Origin: Patiria miniata
Lineage: Eukaryota; Echinodermata; Asteroidea; Valvatida; Asterinidae
Assembly: GCF_015706575.1 (NCBI RefSeq)
Contig: NW_024037074.1
Location: forward strand, 2,294,001-2,358,000
Length of the DNA: 64,000 bases
Direction: 5' to 3'
Below, piece by piece: positions 12,701-24,200 of the stretch. Within the stretch, counting starts at the first letter, position 1. Every line of letters begins with the position of its first letter. The notes below the pieces were generated by a model. It saw only the letters and a list, made by a program, of their open reading frames with translations. It was not told where the DNA came from and searched no databases. The position numbers and the translations under genes are program-made.

Positions 12701-15700
12701 TTTTAGATTCTAAAACTTTATTTCAATTTTGGTAAATTTAAACTTTATAGTTAATTACGTAACCACTAAAAAGTGTGAAATTATGCTTAGTCCAATGGTA
12801 TGGGCTGCTGACTCTAAATCTGAAGGTTGTGGGTTCTAATCCAGGTTTTAAATTTTAAAACTTTATTTCTTTTTGGGTAAATTTAAACTTGATAGTTAAT
12901 TTCGTAACCACTAAAAAGTGTGAAAGTAAGCTTAGTCCAATGGTATGGACTGCTGAGTCTAAGTCTGAAGGTTGTGGGTTCAAATCCAGGGTGAAAATTT
13001 TAGATTTTAAAACTTTATATCAATTTTGGTAAATTGAAACTTTATAGTTAATTACGTAACCACTAAACAGTGTGGAATTATGTTTAGTCCAATGGTATGG
13101 GCTGCTGACTCTAAATCTGAAGGTTGTGGGTTCAAATCCAGGGCGGAAATTTTTGATTTAAAATTTTTATGTCTTTTGGGGTAAATTTAAACTTGATAGT
13201 TAATTTCGTAACCACTACAAAGTGTGAAAACTAGCTTAGTCCAATGGTATGGACTGCTGACTCTAAATCTGAAGGTTGTGGGTTCAAATCCAGGGTGGAA
13301 ATTTTCGATTTTAAAACTTTATTTCAATTTTGGTAAATTGAAACTTTATAGTTAATTACGTAACCACTAAAAAGTGTGAAATTATGTTTAGTCCAATGGT
13401 ATTTGCTGCTGACTCTAAATCTGAAGGTTGTGGGTTCAAATCCAGGTTGGAAATTTTAGATTTTAAAACTTTATTTCTTTTGGGGTAAATTTAAACTTTA
13501 TAGTTAATTTCGTCACCACTAAAAAGTGTGAAATTATGCTTAGTCCAATGGTACGGACTGCTTACTTGAATTCTGAAGGTTGTGGGTTCAAATCCAGGGT
13601 GAAAATTTTAGATTTTAAAACTTTATTTCAATTTTGGTAAATTAAAACTTTTATAGTTAATTACGTAACCACTAAAAAGTGTGAAATTATGTTTAGTCCA
13701 ATGGTATGGGCTGCTGACACTAAATCTGAAGGTTGTGGGTTCTAATCCAGGTTGGACATTTTAAATTTTAAAACTTTATTTCTTTTTGGGTAAATTTAAA
13801 CTTTATAGTTAATTACGTAACCACTAAACAGTGTGAAAGTAAGCTTAGTCCAATGGTATGGGCTGCTGACTCTAAATCTGAAGGGTTGCGGGTTCAAATC
13901 CAGGGCGGAAATTTTAGATTCTAAAACTTTATTTCAATTTTGGTAAATTTAAACTTTATAGTTAATTACGTAACCACTAAAAAGTGTGAAATTATGTTTA
14001 GTCCAATGGTATGGGCTGCTGACTCTAAATGTGAAGGTTGTGGGTTCAAATCCAGGGCGGAAATTTTTTATTTAAACATTTTATGTCTTTTTGGGTAAAT
14101 TAAAACTTAATAGTTAATTTGGTAACCACTAAAAAGTGTGAAATTATGCTTAGTCCAACAGTACGGACTGCTGACTCTAAATCTGAAGGTTGTGGGTTCA
14201 AATCCAGGGTGGAAATTTAAGATTTTAAAATTGTATTTCTTTTTGGGTAAACTGAAACTTTATAGTTAATTTGGTAAGCTCTAAAAAGTGTGAAATTATG
14301 CTTAGTCCAACAGTACGGACTGCTGACTCTAAATCTGAAGGTTGTGGGTTCAAATCCAGGGTGGAAATTTAAGATTTTAAAATTGTATTTCTTTTTGGGT
14401 AAACTGAAACTTTATAGTTAATTTGGTAAGCTCTAAAAAGTGTGAAATTATGCTTAGTCCAACAGTACGGACTGCTGACTCTAAATCTGAAGGTTGTGGG
14501 TTCAAATCCAGGGTGGAAATTTAAGATTTTAAAATTTTATTACTTTTTGGGTAAATTTAAACTGGATAGTTAATTTCGTAACCACTAAAAAGTGTGAAAT
14601 TAAGCTTAGTCCAATGGTATGGACTGCTGACTCTTAATCTGAAGGTTGCGGGTTCAAATCCAGGTCGGAAATTTTTGATTTAAATATTTTTTGTCTTTTT
14701 GGGTAAATTTAAACTTGATAGTTAATTTCGTAACCACTAAAAAGTGTGAAATTATGCTTAGTCCAATGGTATGGACTGCTGACTTGAAATCTGAAGGTTG
14801 CGGGTTCAAATCCAGGGTGGGAGGTTTAGATTTTAAAATTGTATTACTTTTAAGGTAAATTAAAACATTATAGTTAATTTGGTAACCACTAAAAAGTGTG
14901 AAATTATGCTTAGTCCAATGGTACGGACTGCTGACTCTCAATCTGAATGTTGTGGGTTCCAATCCAGGGTGGAAATTTTAGATTTTAAAACTTTATTTCT
15001 TTTTGGGTAAATTTAAACTTTATAGTTAATTTCGTCACCACTAAAAAGTGTGAAATTATGCTTAGTCCAATGGTACGGACTGCTGACTTGAATTCTGAAG
15101 GTTGTGGGTTCAAATCCAGGGTGGAAATTTTAGATTTTAAAACTTTATTTCAATTTCGGTAAATTAAAACTTTATAGTTAATTACGTAACCACTAAAAAG
15201 TGTGAAATTATGTTTAGTCCAATGGTATGGGCTGCTGACTCTAAATGTGAAGGTTGTGGGTTCTAATCCAGGGTGGAAATTTTTGATTTTAAAACTTTAT
15301 TTCTTTTGGGGTAAATTAAAACTTTATAGTTAATTACGTAACCACTAAAAAGTGTGAAAGTAAGCTTAGTCCAATGGTACGGACTGCTGACTCTAAATCT
15401 GAAGGTTGCGGGTTCAGATCCAGGGCGGAAATTTTTGATTTAAAAATTTTATGTCTTTTTTGGTAAATTTAAACTTGATAGTTAATTTCGTAACCACTAA
15501 AAAGTGTGAAATTATGCTTAGTCCAATGGTATGGACTGCTGACTTGAAATCTGAAGGTTGCGGGTTCAAATCCAGGGTGGGAGTTTTAGATTTTAAAATT
15601 TTATTACTTTTTGGGTAAATTAAAACATTATAGTTAATTTCGTAACCACTAAAAAAGTGTAAAATTATGCTTAGTCCAAAGGTACGGACAGCTGACTCGA

Positions 15701-15950
15701 AATTAGAAGGTTGCGGGTTCAAATCCAGGGTGGAAATTTAAAATTTTTATTACTTTTTGGGTAAATTGAAACTTTATAGTTAATTTGGTAACCACTAGAA
15801 AGTGTGAAATTATGCTTAGTCCAATGGTATGGACTGCTGACTCTAAATCTGAAGGTTGTGGGTTCAAATCCAGGGTGGAAATTTGAGATTTTAAAGTGTT
15901 ATAACTTTTTGGGTCATTTGAAACTTTATAGTTAATTTCGTAACCAATAT
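3757..15950 (+). repeat. Main tandem array of ~152-bp tRNA-like units (about 80 copies)
   Basis: The unit order is: TATA-like 'ctttatagttaatt', a conserved 'cactaaaaagtg' mini-hairpin, TAGTCCAATGG, an anticodon-arm-like segment, 'tctgaaggttgtggg', GGTTCAAATCC, then 'ttttaaaactttattt' and usually a T4-T5 run before the next unit. TAGTCCAATGG fits the RNA polymerase III A box (TRGYNNANNNG). GTTCAAATC fits the B box (GWTCRANNC). The 45-base offset from A-box start to B-box start is the offset found in a tRNA. GTCC and GGAC/GGGC can form a D stem. The 3' half resembles elongator Met or Lys tRNA. Acceptor and T stems are poor, so these are tRNA-derived rather than working tRNA genes. The copy number is estimated from length divided by period. 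Short ORFs inside are by-products. Confidence 0.93.
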
Positions 15951-16868
15951 ATCATTGCTAAATCTCAATGTTTCTTTTCAATGACGCTAATTGAATTCCA
16001 CTTTTTATTTATTTATTTTTTCATTAATTTATGCCATTATTTATTAATGGATTTCTCCATGTACTTTTTTTTCCGAACATTTATTTTTCTTCATCAATGA
16101 AAATGCCGCCCGCCAGGTTAATTTTGGGAAGCACTTTTGAACAAGTTCAAATTAAAAAAAAAAAAAATTGTGAGCCCCAAACGAAATCCTGGTGCGCGCT
16201 GACGAGAATGTGTTCCTTATGCGCATTAGCAACCTAATGGGCAAATGTGTTAAGGTTATGAACAATAGGTGCCAGGAAGTGGATACGGGGATACGGGGTG
16301 GACTTTATTTTTAGTGGAGGAAAATATTTTTGAGAACGAATTAAGCATCCATTTCCACTGAACGAAGGCAGAGACAACCTGAGTTGAACTTGGGGAGCAC
16401 GGGAAAAATGTCTTTACTTACAAACCCAGCCAGATGTTTGTCAGAAAATTATTTTCTTATTTTTCGGGGCATTTTCAAAGGGTTCACTTTGCACTTGAAA
16501 ATAAAATCGGAAAATCACGCCAAAATATTTTTTTTCTTTTTACTTTTAACGGGTAAATAAACTCGCGATTTATGAACGGGAGTGTTTAGAACTTGATGAA
16601 ATTGCACTTTCTGCGAAATTTCAGTTAAAACTTTTGCCCTAGCTAGGCGCTACAGGCGAAAAATAAAGGCAGTGTATAATATCCACTATCTAAAATAAAA
16701 GTGCGCCACGTTAGGGGCCGCGCCCGGCCACGTTAGGGTACATCAACAAAATGGGTATCACGTATCACTCAATTTTGTTTCTGATTTCCTGATTTTCGAA
16801 GGTTCCACCTCCACCTGTAGAACACATTTCATAACCACAGAGTTTTAAAATGTGTTGAACTTGAAGAT
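15951..16868. other. AT-rich non-coding stretch
   Basis: The array ends at about 15950 within 'cgtaaccaatata'. The following 900 bp show no conserved coding frame and no RNA gene. They include A/T homopolymers near 16010 and 16155. Confidence 0.5.
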
Positions 16869-16936
16869 TCAATTAATTTAAATCACCGTCCTTTTGGCCC
16901 GGCCGGGCCAAAAGGACGGTGATTTAAATTAATTGA
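16869..16936. repeat. Perfect 68-bp palindrome
   Basis: Two 34-base arms meet without a spacer between 16902 and 16903. The centre reads GGCCCGG|CCGGGCC, flanked on each side by CCTTTT/AAAAGG and then AT-rich arms ending in TCAATTAA/TTAATTGA. I compared every base of the arms and found no mismatch; symmetry stops at 16868/16937 (t versus t). It could extrude a cruciform. Confidence 0.95.
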
Positions 16937-18377
16937 TTTCGTGCACGACCGGTGCCGACCCCCTGAGGGGACCGGGAATAGCGAAACAGGCAATCAGACA
17001 TAAAACAGCCGTGAAACTGTAGATGCGAAGATAAAAGTTAATTTCTCTGTTGGACTCATGTAGTGGGTCGCATGTAGTTATTGTAAACATTTAAAATTTA
17101 TAGAATTCATATTATAAAATTTGAATGGATTTGTGTGATTTTATTATTGAAAAAAAAAGGAATTTAGTTTAAAATAGAATTGTATTGCATCCCAAGAAGT
17201 TAATTATCTTGTACGAGCTTAAACATGGCGCCCACCTTCGGTTAAATGATGACACTCCGAGTCCGATCCATAGTTATTATTTAATCAAAATTAGTTATAG
17301 ACAATTGACAAGAGGAACATTTCTTGTGAATGTGAGTTATAATCTTTGTCATGTTTGTTTAATATTGTATAAATTTTAGGGGATGCAGTTAAGCAGTAGG
17401 CCTATAGGATCTAATCAGGAAAAAATGTAGTCCGAAAATACCGAAAATTTGGGACTCTCAATACTGTGTATGACTATGAGAGTCCCAAAACTTAAGGTAT
17501 CCATATTGTGCAAAAGTTTGTGCTGCATAATAAAACCAGTGTGAATCAAATGTGCAAGCTTCTTACTCGCTACAGTTTCTTCAATAATCCCTGAAACTTT
17601 TGCCTCGCAAAGTTGCTGTTGTGAGCATTGCCTCACCAAAAATTCAGCTTTTAATTCTAATTTTACAGAGAGTTATCAAAATCCAAACGTGAGACATCAT
17701 GTTGATGTGTGCTGCAATGCATTGTGCAAAAAGACTCCTCGGCTACAACATTTTCATCGTGTAGATAAAACAGCGCCCTCTTGTTGATCAGAGTGAATTC
17801 AGAATGTTTCATTTTTTAACAGAGGGCGCTATGTTCTTTTGGCCATCGATTAAAAAACCAGTAAGCTGCAAGGCACTAAGTGCATCTACCCAGAATACCT
17901 TGTAAATCACATGCACGTCTCCAGATCGTGGAGAATGACATGGATGGTTTTTGAACTGCCAAAAACCTGCCTTAAAATTTGATTTAAGGTCTCAAATTTC
18001 GCAGGTGACATGCTTGCAACTATAGCATTTTGATGTACATGTATGTGTTGTGTGGGCATTAATTAGCCGAATGGTGAGTAAAAAAACGTCAGTAGTAATT
18101 TTGCACGTTTTCATGCACTCACGGTCCCAGTCTGGAAAAAATGTTGCAACATTCTTCATATTTCATAACGCTAGCCTGGGGGGGGGGGGGGGGGGGGGCT
18201 ATCGTGCGGTGCCCCAAATTCGCGCTGCCCAATATTCGCGCAACCAACTTTTCCGGCTCGTATCTTTTTTTTACACAACACGGAACGACGTCAAATCACC
18301 GTTGATGATCCATCGTCACATCGCCTTTCTTCTCTATCATGTCTGTGCAGTAAATTGAAAGCTTTTCCGAGAAGTAC

Positions 18378-18916
18378 ATGTAATTTGAAAGGCAGTGGAT
18401 ATTTTGCCGGAGACGGCAGACCTTTAGTAAACGTCAGTTTGCCGGATATGCACTGAACATGCGCAGTTACTGTTTTTTTTTTTACTTAAATATTTTCCGG
18501 TGGCAAATTTTAGTCCGGCTCCATGCCAATATTATCGTTGTAACTTCGTATTCACAAGATGGAAATCAGACCATTTTATAATTCGGACTTTATTTCCCTT
18601 TTCCTCCTTGTACTCTGCAATAAAATGTTTGAGACATGTTGAAATAATAAAAGAAGAATATTCTTATTTATTTGGGGATGGGAAAACGCCTTAGAATTGT
18701 GGCTGGGTTCAGGATCGAACCCGGGTCATCTCGCTCACAAGAGCTGTTGCTTAAGCACTACACCAATTTTGGTGGGAATTTAATACATCTTATATTTCAG
18801 CCCTATCTTAAAGAGTACAGTGCCCTCTGTTGATATGGATTGCTACCGGCAAACCTTTAGTAAATGTTAGTTTGCCAGCATTACCTCCGGCAAAATATCC
18901 ACTATCAATTTGAAAC
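18378..18916. mobile_element. Foldback/TIR element
   Basis: The ends are inverted copies: 'aatttgaaaggcagtggata' on the left and 'tatccactatcaatttgaaa' on the right, both followed inward by GCCGG-rich sequence. The interior contains a tRNA-like stretch on the - strand. No transposase ORF is present, so it is non-autonomous. Confidence 0.6.
18703..18780 (-). repeat. tRNA-like sequence (SINE head or tRNA pseudogene)
   Basis: On the - strand there is a B-box-like GGGTTCGATCCTG and, upstream of it, an A-box-like 'tagtgcttaagca'. The spacing is close to that of a tRNA. Stems are imperfect, and it lies inside a TIR element. Confidence 0.4.
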
Positions 18917-20086
18917 AAATCAAAGAGAGAGTAAAATATTGCCATACAGACTAGATACAAAACATAACATTATTGAATGGCCCAGAAAACTAATAAAAAC
19001 ATCACTACAAATTTCCAATCAGTGTCGCTGTCCAACCCCGAAACGTGAAAGACAACTTCGGTCGACTTTCACTAAACAACAGAGGGCATAATCAGAATTA
19101 AGGAGCACGAAAAACGACGTGGGCCTTATATCGCGTTATTATTTTACGATCTGTTTCACCGAGATGCAGATTTTGGTACCGAGTTGTTTGTTGGAAGGAA
19201 TACGCTTTAAAATATATTTCTGTCGGAATAAGACCTAATCATCAAGTTTAAAGTACCCAAAAAGTAAGCCAATTCTTTTTTTTTTTTTTTATTGAAATGA
19301 TGTGACTCATGCAACCATGTGTCGAGGCAGTGCCATGGGCCACGGTATGGTCAACCGGGTGCAGCGCACGCACCTGTGTAATAATTGATTGGTTGATCGC
19401 AGGTGTATAGAATGATCAATAAATGCCGTAAAACATTGTTTCAGAAGGGTGACTTTGTTATGGTTCTGATGTAGGGGTCATTTCAAATATATTTGTTTAT
19501 ATGTACTTATAAAAATAGCCACGGCATTCTGAAGTTATATTGCAAATGTTTCAATTTTTGGAGAATCTGTATAAATTTGTCAAATGTTATGTAATTAGCA
19601 CATGGTTGATTTTCAGCAAAACAAAAAAATCTTGGAACTCTTTCCATGCATAGGATTTACAATGTAAGCTACATGTACTTAGATTTTCAACAAAAAAAAC
19701 ATATTGTAAGATTTGTGGATTTAATTTATTTACGTAAAATTTTCAATTATGATTTGATTTTAAATATTTTGCATGCAGTTGTTTTTACCAAAATCGAAAG
19801 AAATTCCTTTATTTCATATTTAAACAAACGTGTATGTAGTAACAATGTCAGATGGCAAACAAAAGTTACTTTATCAAACTAGAGACCAAATTTGTGCACA
19901 TAAACTTATCCTTAATTCAACAAACATCGATCCACATTGTTTTCAGAAGTAGGACAGAATGGAGACTCCATAGGATGATGTTTTCCATTCATGGGCGAAT
20001 TATGGGCACGAAAGTGGCTTTACTGTAAACCGAGATGTATATTGTGTTAAACAAATGCCAGATTGTTCAGTCCTAGCTTGGACTAC

Positions 20087-20160
20087 AGAATCACACGCCT
20101 AGAAAAATCACACGCCTAGAAAAATCACACGTCTAGAAAATCACACGCCTAGAAAATTCA
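20087..20160. repeat. Short tandem repeat, ~18-bp unit
   Basis: Four copies of 'aatcacacgcctagaaa' with small indels and one substitution. Confidence 0.8.
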
Positions 20161-20302
20161 GGTGTGCCTTTTTCCACATGCCTGTGATTTTCAAATCAGA
20201 AGGACTGGTATTGATTGATACGCAGTTCAATGGTGAGTGACCGTGCACTCTCGCTCTCGGCCATTTACCCTGGATGAACCATGTTGACTGTCAGTGCCGT
20301 CA

Positions 20303-20660
20303 GGGTTCAACCTCAACTTTTTTTTCACTAGCCAGCCGGGCTACTGAAACAGACTCTTAACTAGCCCGCGGGCATTTTCACTAGCCTGCATGTTTTTCTT
20401 TTATAGAGTGTCTCATAAATAACAATGTGCCTACATGTAAAACGTGTATCCTGAGGCAATCTTGCCAGTGTTTTTAAAAACAAATCTAAAATAATGATAA
20501 ATATTAGCCCTAAGCACTTCATCATATAAGACACAAATTGATACAGGTTTGCTCTCTGATTTTAATGATTTATTTCTTTGCCCAATAATTTCTGACTCGC
20601 CAGCTGGGCTACTTGAGGAATAGTTTGACTAGCCCGCCGCTGTTTTGACTTGCATTTGGC
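20303..20660 (-). mobile_element. Interspersed repeat, inverted relative of 36605-36985
   Basis: The segment 'cactagccagccgggctact' and its continuation 'gaaacagactcttaactagc' are the reverse complement of sequence at 36928-36960. The two copies share the 'gctagc' and 'gcccggctg' motifs through about 350 bp. No coding capacity is seen. Confidence 0.6.
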
Positions 20661-20677
20661 TAGCAGGCTACCACTTA

Positions 20678-21058
20678 GGCCAAAAAAAAAAATAAGTCGG
20701 TCTCTGGTCAGCGCGCGCGTCGATTTTAATCATGCGCGTCAATCTTTTTTTCCCCAAAATGTTCCGTGGTAGCTCCAACAGCGCCCTCTATTGCCGCACC
20801 TCCTCATTTTTTTTTTACTAAAGAGCACCAAGGAATGGAAAATTGCGCCAAGGCAAATGATCGAGAGCACCAAGGATAATTATGGAGGACACCAATGTAC
20901 ATGAGGACACCAAAAAAGCAAAATAGTACCCCACCTTGTCTGTACAATCCAAGCTTGAAGAAAAAAAAAAGCAAAAAAAAAAAAAAAGGCCGCGTCGCCG
21001 CATCAATTCCGGAACTTTGGTCTGACCAGGGACCGAATATTTTGGGTTTTTTTTGCCT
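20678..21058. mobile_element. TIR element (GGCCAAAA...GTCTC family), copy 1, next to VPS13D exon 1
   Basis: Diverged member of the family seen at 40991-41359 and 45655-46024. It shares the GGCC-A-run left end, the 'gcgcgcgcgtcg' block, 'catgcgcgtc', a poly-A before 'cgcgtcgccgca', and a right end that pairs with the left ('ggtctctggtca' with 'tgaccagggacc'). Its right end is only 132 bp upstream of the VPS13D start codon, so it is likely to overlap the promoter, the 5' UTR or an intron of the 5' UTR. No transposase is present. Confidence 0.65.
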
Positions 21059-21177
21059 AAAGTCGAATCCTGGTTCTATGGTATTTTCTTTTTCTGTTAC
21101 CAGGTTTCTGGCTAGATTATTTGAGTCTGCGAAGTCTGGAAGTGTATCCCAGACAGAAATGAACTGAGTGAGCTGCT

Positions 21178-21190
21178 CCACACAGGCAAC
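21178..21190 (+). promoter_or_regulatory. Possible 3' splice site before the VPS13D start codon
   Basis: The sequence 'ctccacacag' is followed by 'gcaac' and then ATG. It would serve as an acceptor if, as in vertebrate VPS13D, a non-coding first exon lies upstream. If it is not used, the 5' UTR simply runs through. No core promoter was recognised. Confidence 0.35.
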
Positions 21191-21287
21191 ATGTTAGAAG
21201 GCCTTGCTGCCTGGGTGTTGAACACCTACGTCGGGGAGTATGTGGAAAATCTGAACACTGACCAACTGTCCATCGGACTACTCAGTG
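21191..21287 (+). CDS. VPS13D: VPS13D exon 1 (start codon)
   Basis: Encodes residues 1-32 plus one base. It begins [18 protein letters not shown], the canonical chorein N-terminus, which fixes the start. Donor gtaagt at 21288. Confidence 0.95.
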
Positions 21288-24200
21288 GTAAGTGCATTTG
21301 ATTTGTGCAGTATGTAGGCTCCATGGTAATGTTGTGCATTGGGTCGGGTTGACCAGGTCAAACTGACCCAAAACATTAAAGGGAAAATACAACATTTGCA
21401 AACATCAAAAAATAAAACTACCAAATCATTTTGAAATACCTTGCTGGACTGTTAGTGAATGACAGTGTAAAGCATCCTGTAAAATCATGGCACCTGGTAT
21501 ACTGTCATTTTCAAGAAAAGTGGTATTTTTGTATCAATTTCCAACGCTGATCGGCCGATCAGCCTTGAAAAAAAAACTGGCTTTTTTTCAAATACTGGCC
21601 CCAGTTGACCATCGCACTTGTTTGCAATCGATTACACACCTATGAACGGGTACAAACAAGCTAGACTGGTTCCCTGACCTTACAATTCCCCAATATATGT
21701 AAACTGCTCTGTTTCTTCTTAAATGGAGTCAGGGAACCAGACTACAGGAAAATGATTGTTTTTCTTGGTTTTTATAGCATTTTCGAACACAAAACCTCAA
21801 AAAAGTCAGTGTAACTATATTTTCTACATATTTCCAACCCCCCAATTCCATCCATTTCTGAAAATTACAGCAAAAGCAAATGATGTATATTCCCTTTAAA
21901 GATATAAACCGAATCCAAACTGAACCCGATCTGAACTCCCCTTAATATCCGACGTACATGTTCATACGCATGTGGAATAATATTGTTACATTGTAAACAG
22001 TTCTGAGCGCTGTGAACTAGACACTGTCATTGGCAACGCAACATTGTGATTTGTTGTGGAGCATGGGGCACATTGTTATCATACAAGCTCGATATGTTGA
22101 ACGCAAAGCGGCAACTTTCCTTTTTCTTGGAATTGATGAAAGTTAACTAAAATCTGGTTTTGTTTTTTGACAACAGGTGCTGTTGAGCTGGAAAATCTTC
22201 CTCTGAGAAAGGATGCCTTGAAGAACCTTGACCTTCCCATTGAAGTTAAAGCAGGTAAGGAGAATATTTTGATTCCTTAACCCTGTTATGCTCGACTTTA
22301 GCATTGTCCCAACGACAGGACAATGCTAAGTATAGTTTGGACTACCCCAAATAAAGTTGGGACAGTCCCAACTATATTTGGGCTGCCGCGTTAATTGGGC
22401 GTAACGACCCTAACCCTACTAGGCACTTCAACTAAGGTTGTAAATACAATTCATTGCGGACAATTTTTTTTTTAGTATACTATCATCTTTATTGTCTACA
22501 ATATTCTCCAATTTGACATCATTGAGCTCTGGAAAACACTAATTATCAATTACGTGTGCAACCATCTTTTCATCATCCCAACATCTTTGTTTTAACTCAA
22601 AAGTGGCGCAAAATGGGTTTCTTGGCTCTGCCGTTATTCAAACATATCTTTGGATTTACAAAAGCAATCTCAATGAATCAAATGGTATTCTCAAGCTAAA
22701 TCTATTACCTTGGAGATGGTGTAAACATCCGAAGAAAATTTTGGTTGTAAATTAGCAAAAATGGAGGAGTTCACATGCGCCAATTTTTTCAGGACGCCCT
22801 GTACATCTGTAGCAATATTTCTTAAACAATCATTGCCTACTACAGTAGCGATGCTGACTTTCAGGTGCCCGGATGTAGCGGTTTGCCGGGTGCACGCATG
22901 CGTCTGTGAAGGAGTCCTATAGGGCTCGTAAATTGACAGCCATTTCAGTAGGAGAAGTGCATTAACTGCGTATTTTATGCAATCTAGCACGCATTGCGCA
23001 GTGTAGAAAATGTTCCAAGTACGCGCACTTGTTGCTCGAAATGTGTTCGAAATACGACGCAGCTAATGACGGCCAAATTCAGTAGGAGAAGTGCAACTGC
23101 GTATTTTACGCAATCGAGTACTCATTGCACAGTGTTGAAAATGTTCCAAGTACGCGCACTTGTTGCTCGAAATGTGTTCGAAATACGACGTAGCTAATGA
23201 CGGCCAAATTCAGTAGGAGAAGTGCAACTGCGTATTTTACGCAATCGAGCACTCATTGCGCAGTGTTGAAAATGTTCCAAGTACGTGCGCTTGTTGCTCG
23301 AAATGTGTTCGAAATATGACGCAGTTTATGCGCGTTATGCAAGTTGACGCTGAAAATGCCGATGCACGTGGATGGTCTGTAGGAAATGACGTCATTTGAA
23401 CGAGACCTACATGTATATTGCTGAATCGAGTACCTTGCAATGTTAAAAGATGGTCCAAAGTGACCGCAACCATGACAACGGATCAACAACTGGTTTCTTG
23501 ACGAGAGAGAGAAAATTTTCAAATTATACACGGTTGGCATATTTATCAGACTTCGTTTCATTTGCTATGAAAGGCAAAGCAAAAGGGAAATGGAACAAAT
23601 CAAATGGTAATAAAAGGCATGGACATATGTAGGAGCCTTTGAAATTACCTTGGAACAAAACCTTTGTCAAGTTAACGATAGCTAGACCTACATGTACCAA
23701 ATCAAAGGCGTAGCCGGGGGGGGGGGGGGGGGGGGGGGGGGGTGTTGCAGAGTGGCAGGATGCAATGGGGCTAGAAATTTTTAAAAACAAAATCAGGATG
23801 CTTATCCGCTCCGTTCACAAGTACCCCCTCAACGGCAAAGGAAGTACAGTTGGGGGTGACTGACCGACGCCATCTTGCATGACTGCAATTTCGCCGCGAC
23901 GCGCGGCCGCACCACTGCGTGTACATAGTACAAATCCCCTGGTGTACGTGCTTCACACACAAGGAACGGTGCGCGTCAACCAGCAAAATGTCCCGCCCAT
24001 GGGACGTCGTTGCTAGGTAAAAGGGCGCCCTCTTTCGTTAGTGCACGGAGCTCATAGGACGGCATAAAAAGGGGGGCGGTGCAGTGGCAGAATGAGGGTA
24101 GAGGTTTTAAAAAAGCAAAATAAGGATGTTGATAGAAGCACAACTAGGACAGCAAAAAAAGGGGGGTGCAGAGTGGCAACAATTGGCTAGAGATTTTAAA

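Larger units (their letters stand above)
16937..20676. other. Non-coding flank upstream of VPS13D
   Basis: No gene is supported. Visible contents: a G homopolymer of about 20 at 18179-18198, a foldback element (18378-18916), a tRNA-like pseudo-sequence on the - strand (18703-18780), a T-run at 19277, an 18-bp tandem repeat (20087-20160) and an interspersed repeat (20303-20660). A pair of divergent GCGCCCTCT/AGAGGGCGC motifs lies at 17773 and 17821. Confidence 0.5.

Noticed and set aside
3797..15722. Recurring 83-102-codon ORFs in the tandem array (MNPQPSEFKSAVRTIG and MKVSLVQWYGLLSL types) as a protein family
   Set aside because: They are translations of the ~152-bp repeat on both strands, appear only where two units lack stops by chance, and have no independent start or codon signal.
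1390..15950. A cluster of working tRNA genes, possibly amber suppressors (CTA at the anticodon position)
   Set aside because: Acceptor and T stems do not pair and the anticodon stem has mismatches, so the units are tRNA-derived but not credible tRNAs. The CTA reading depends on an imperfect loop.
3757..15950. CRISPR-like array
   Set aside because: The whole ~152-bp unit repeats, with no short-repeat/unique-spacer pattern and no cas genes; the genome is eukaryotic.
20804..21181. 125-codon ORF on the - strand upstream of VPS13D
   Set aside because: It crosses A/T homopolymers of a TIR element and has a low-complexity Phe-rich middle; no domain.
18179..23742. Poly-G runs (18179, about 23716) as functional G-quadruplex sites
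   Set aside because: They are pure homopolymers inside repeats and likely of uncertain length in the assembly; no further evidence.
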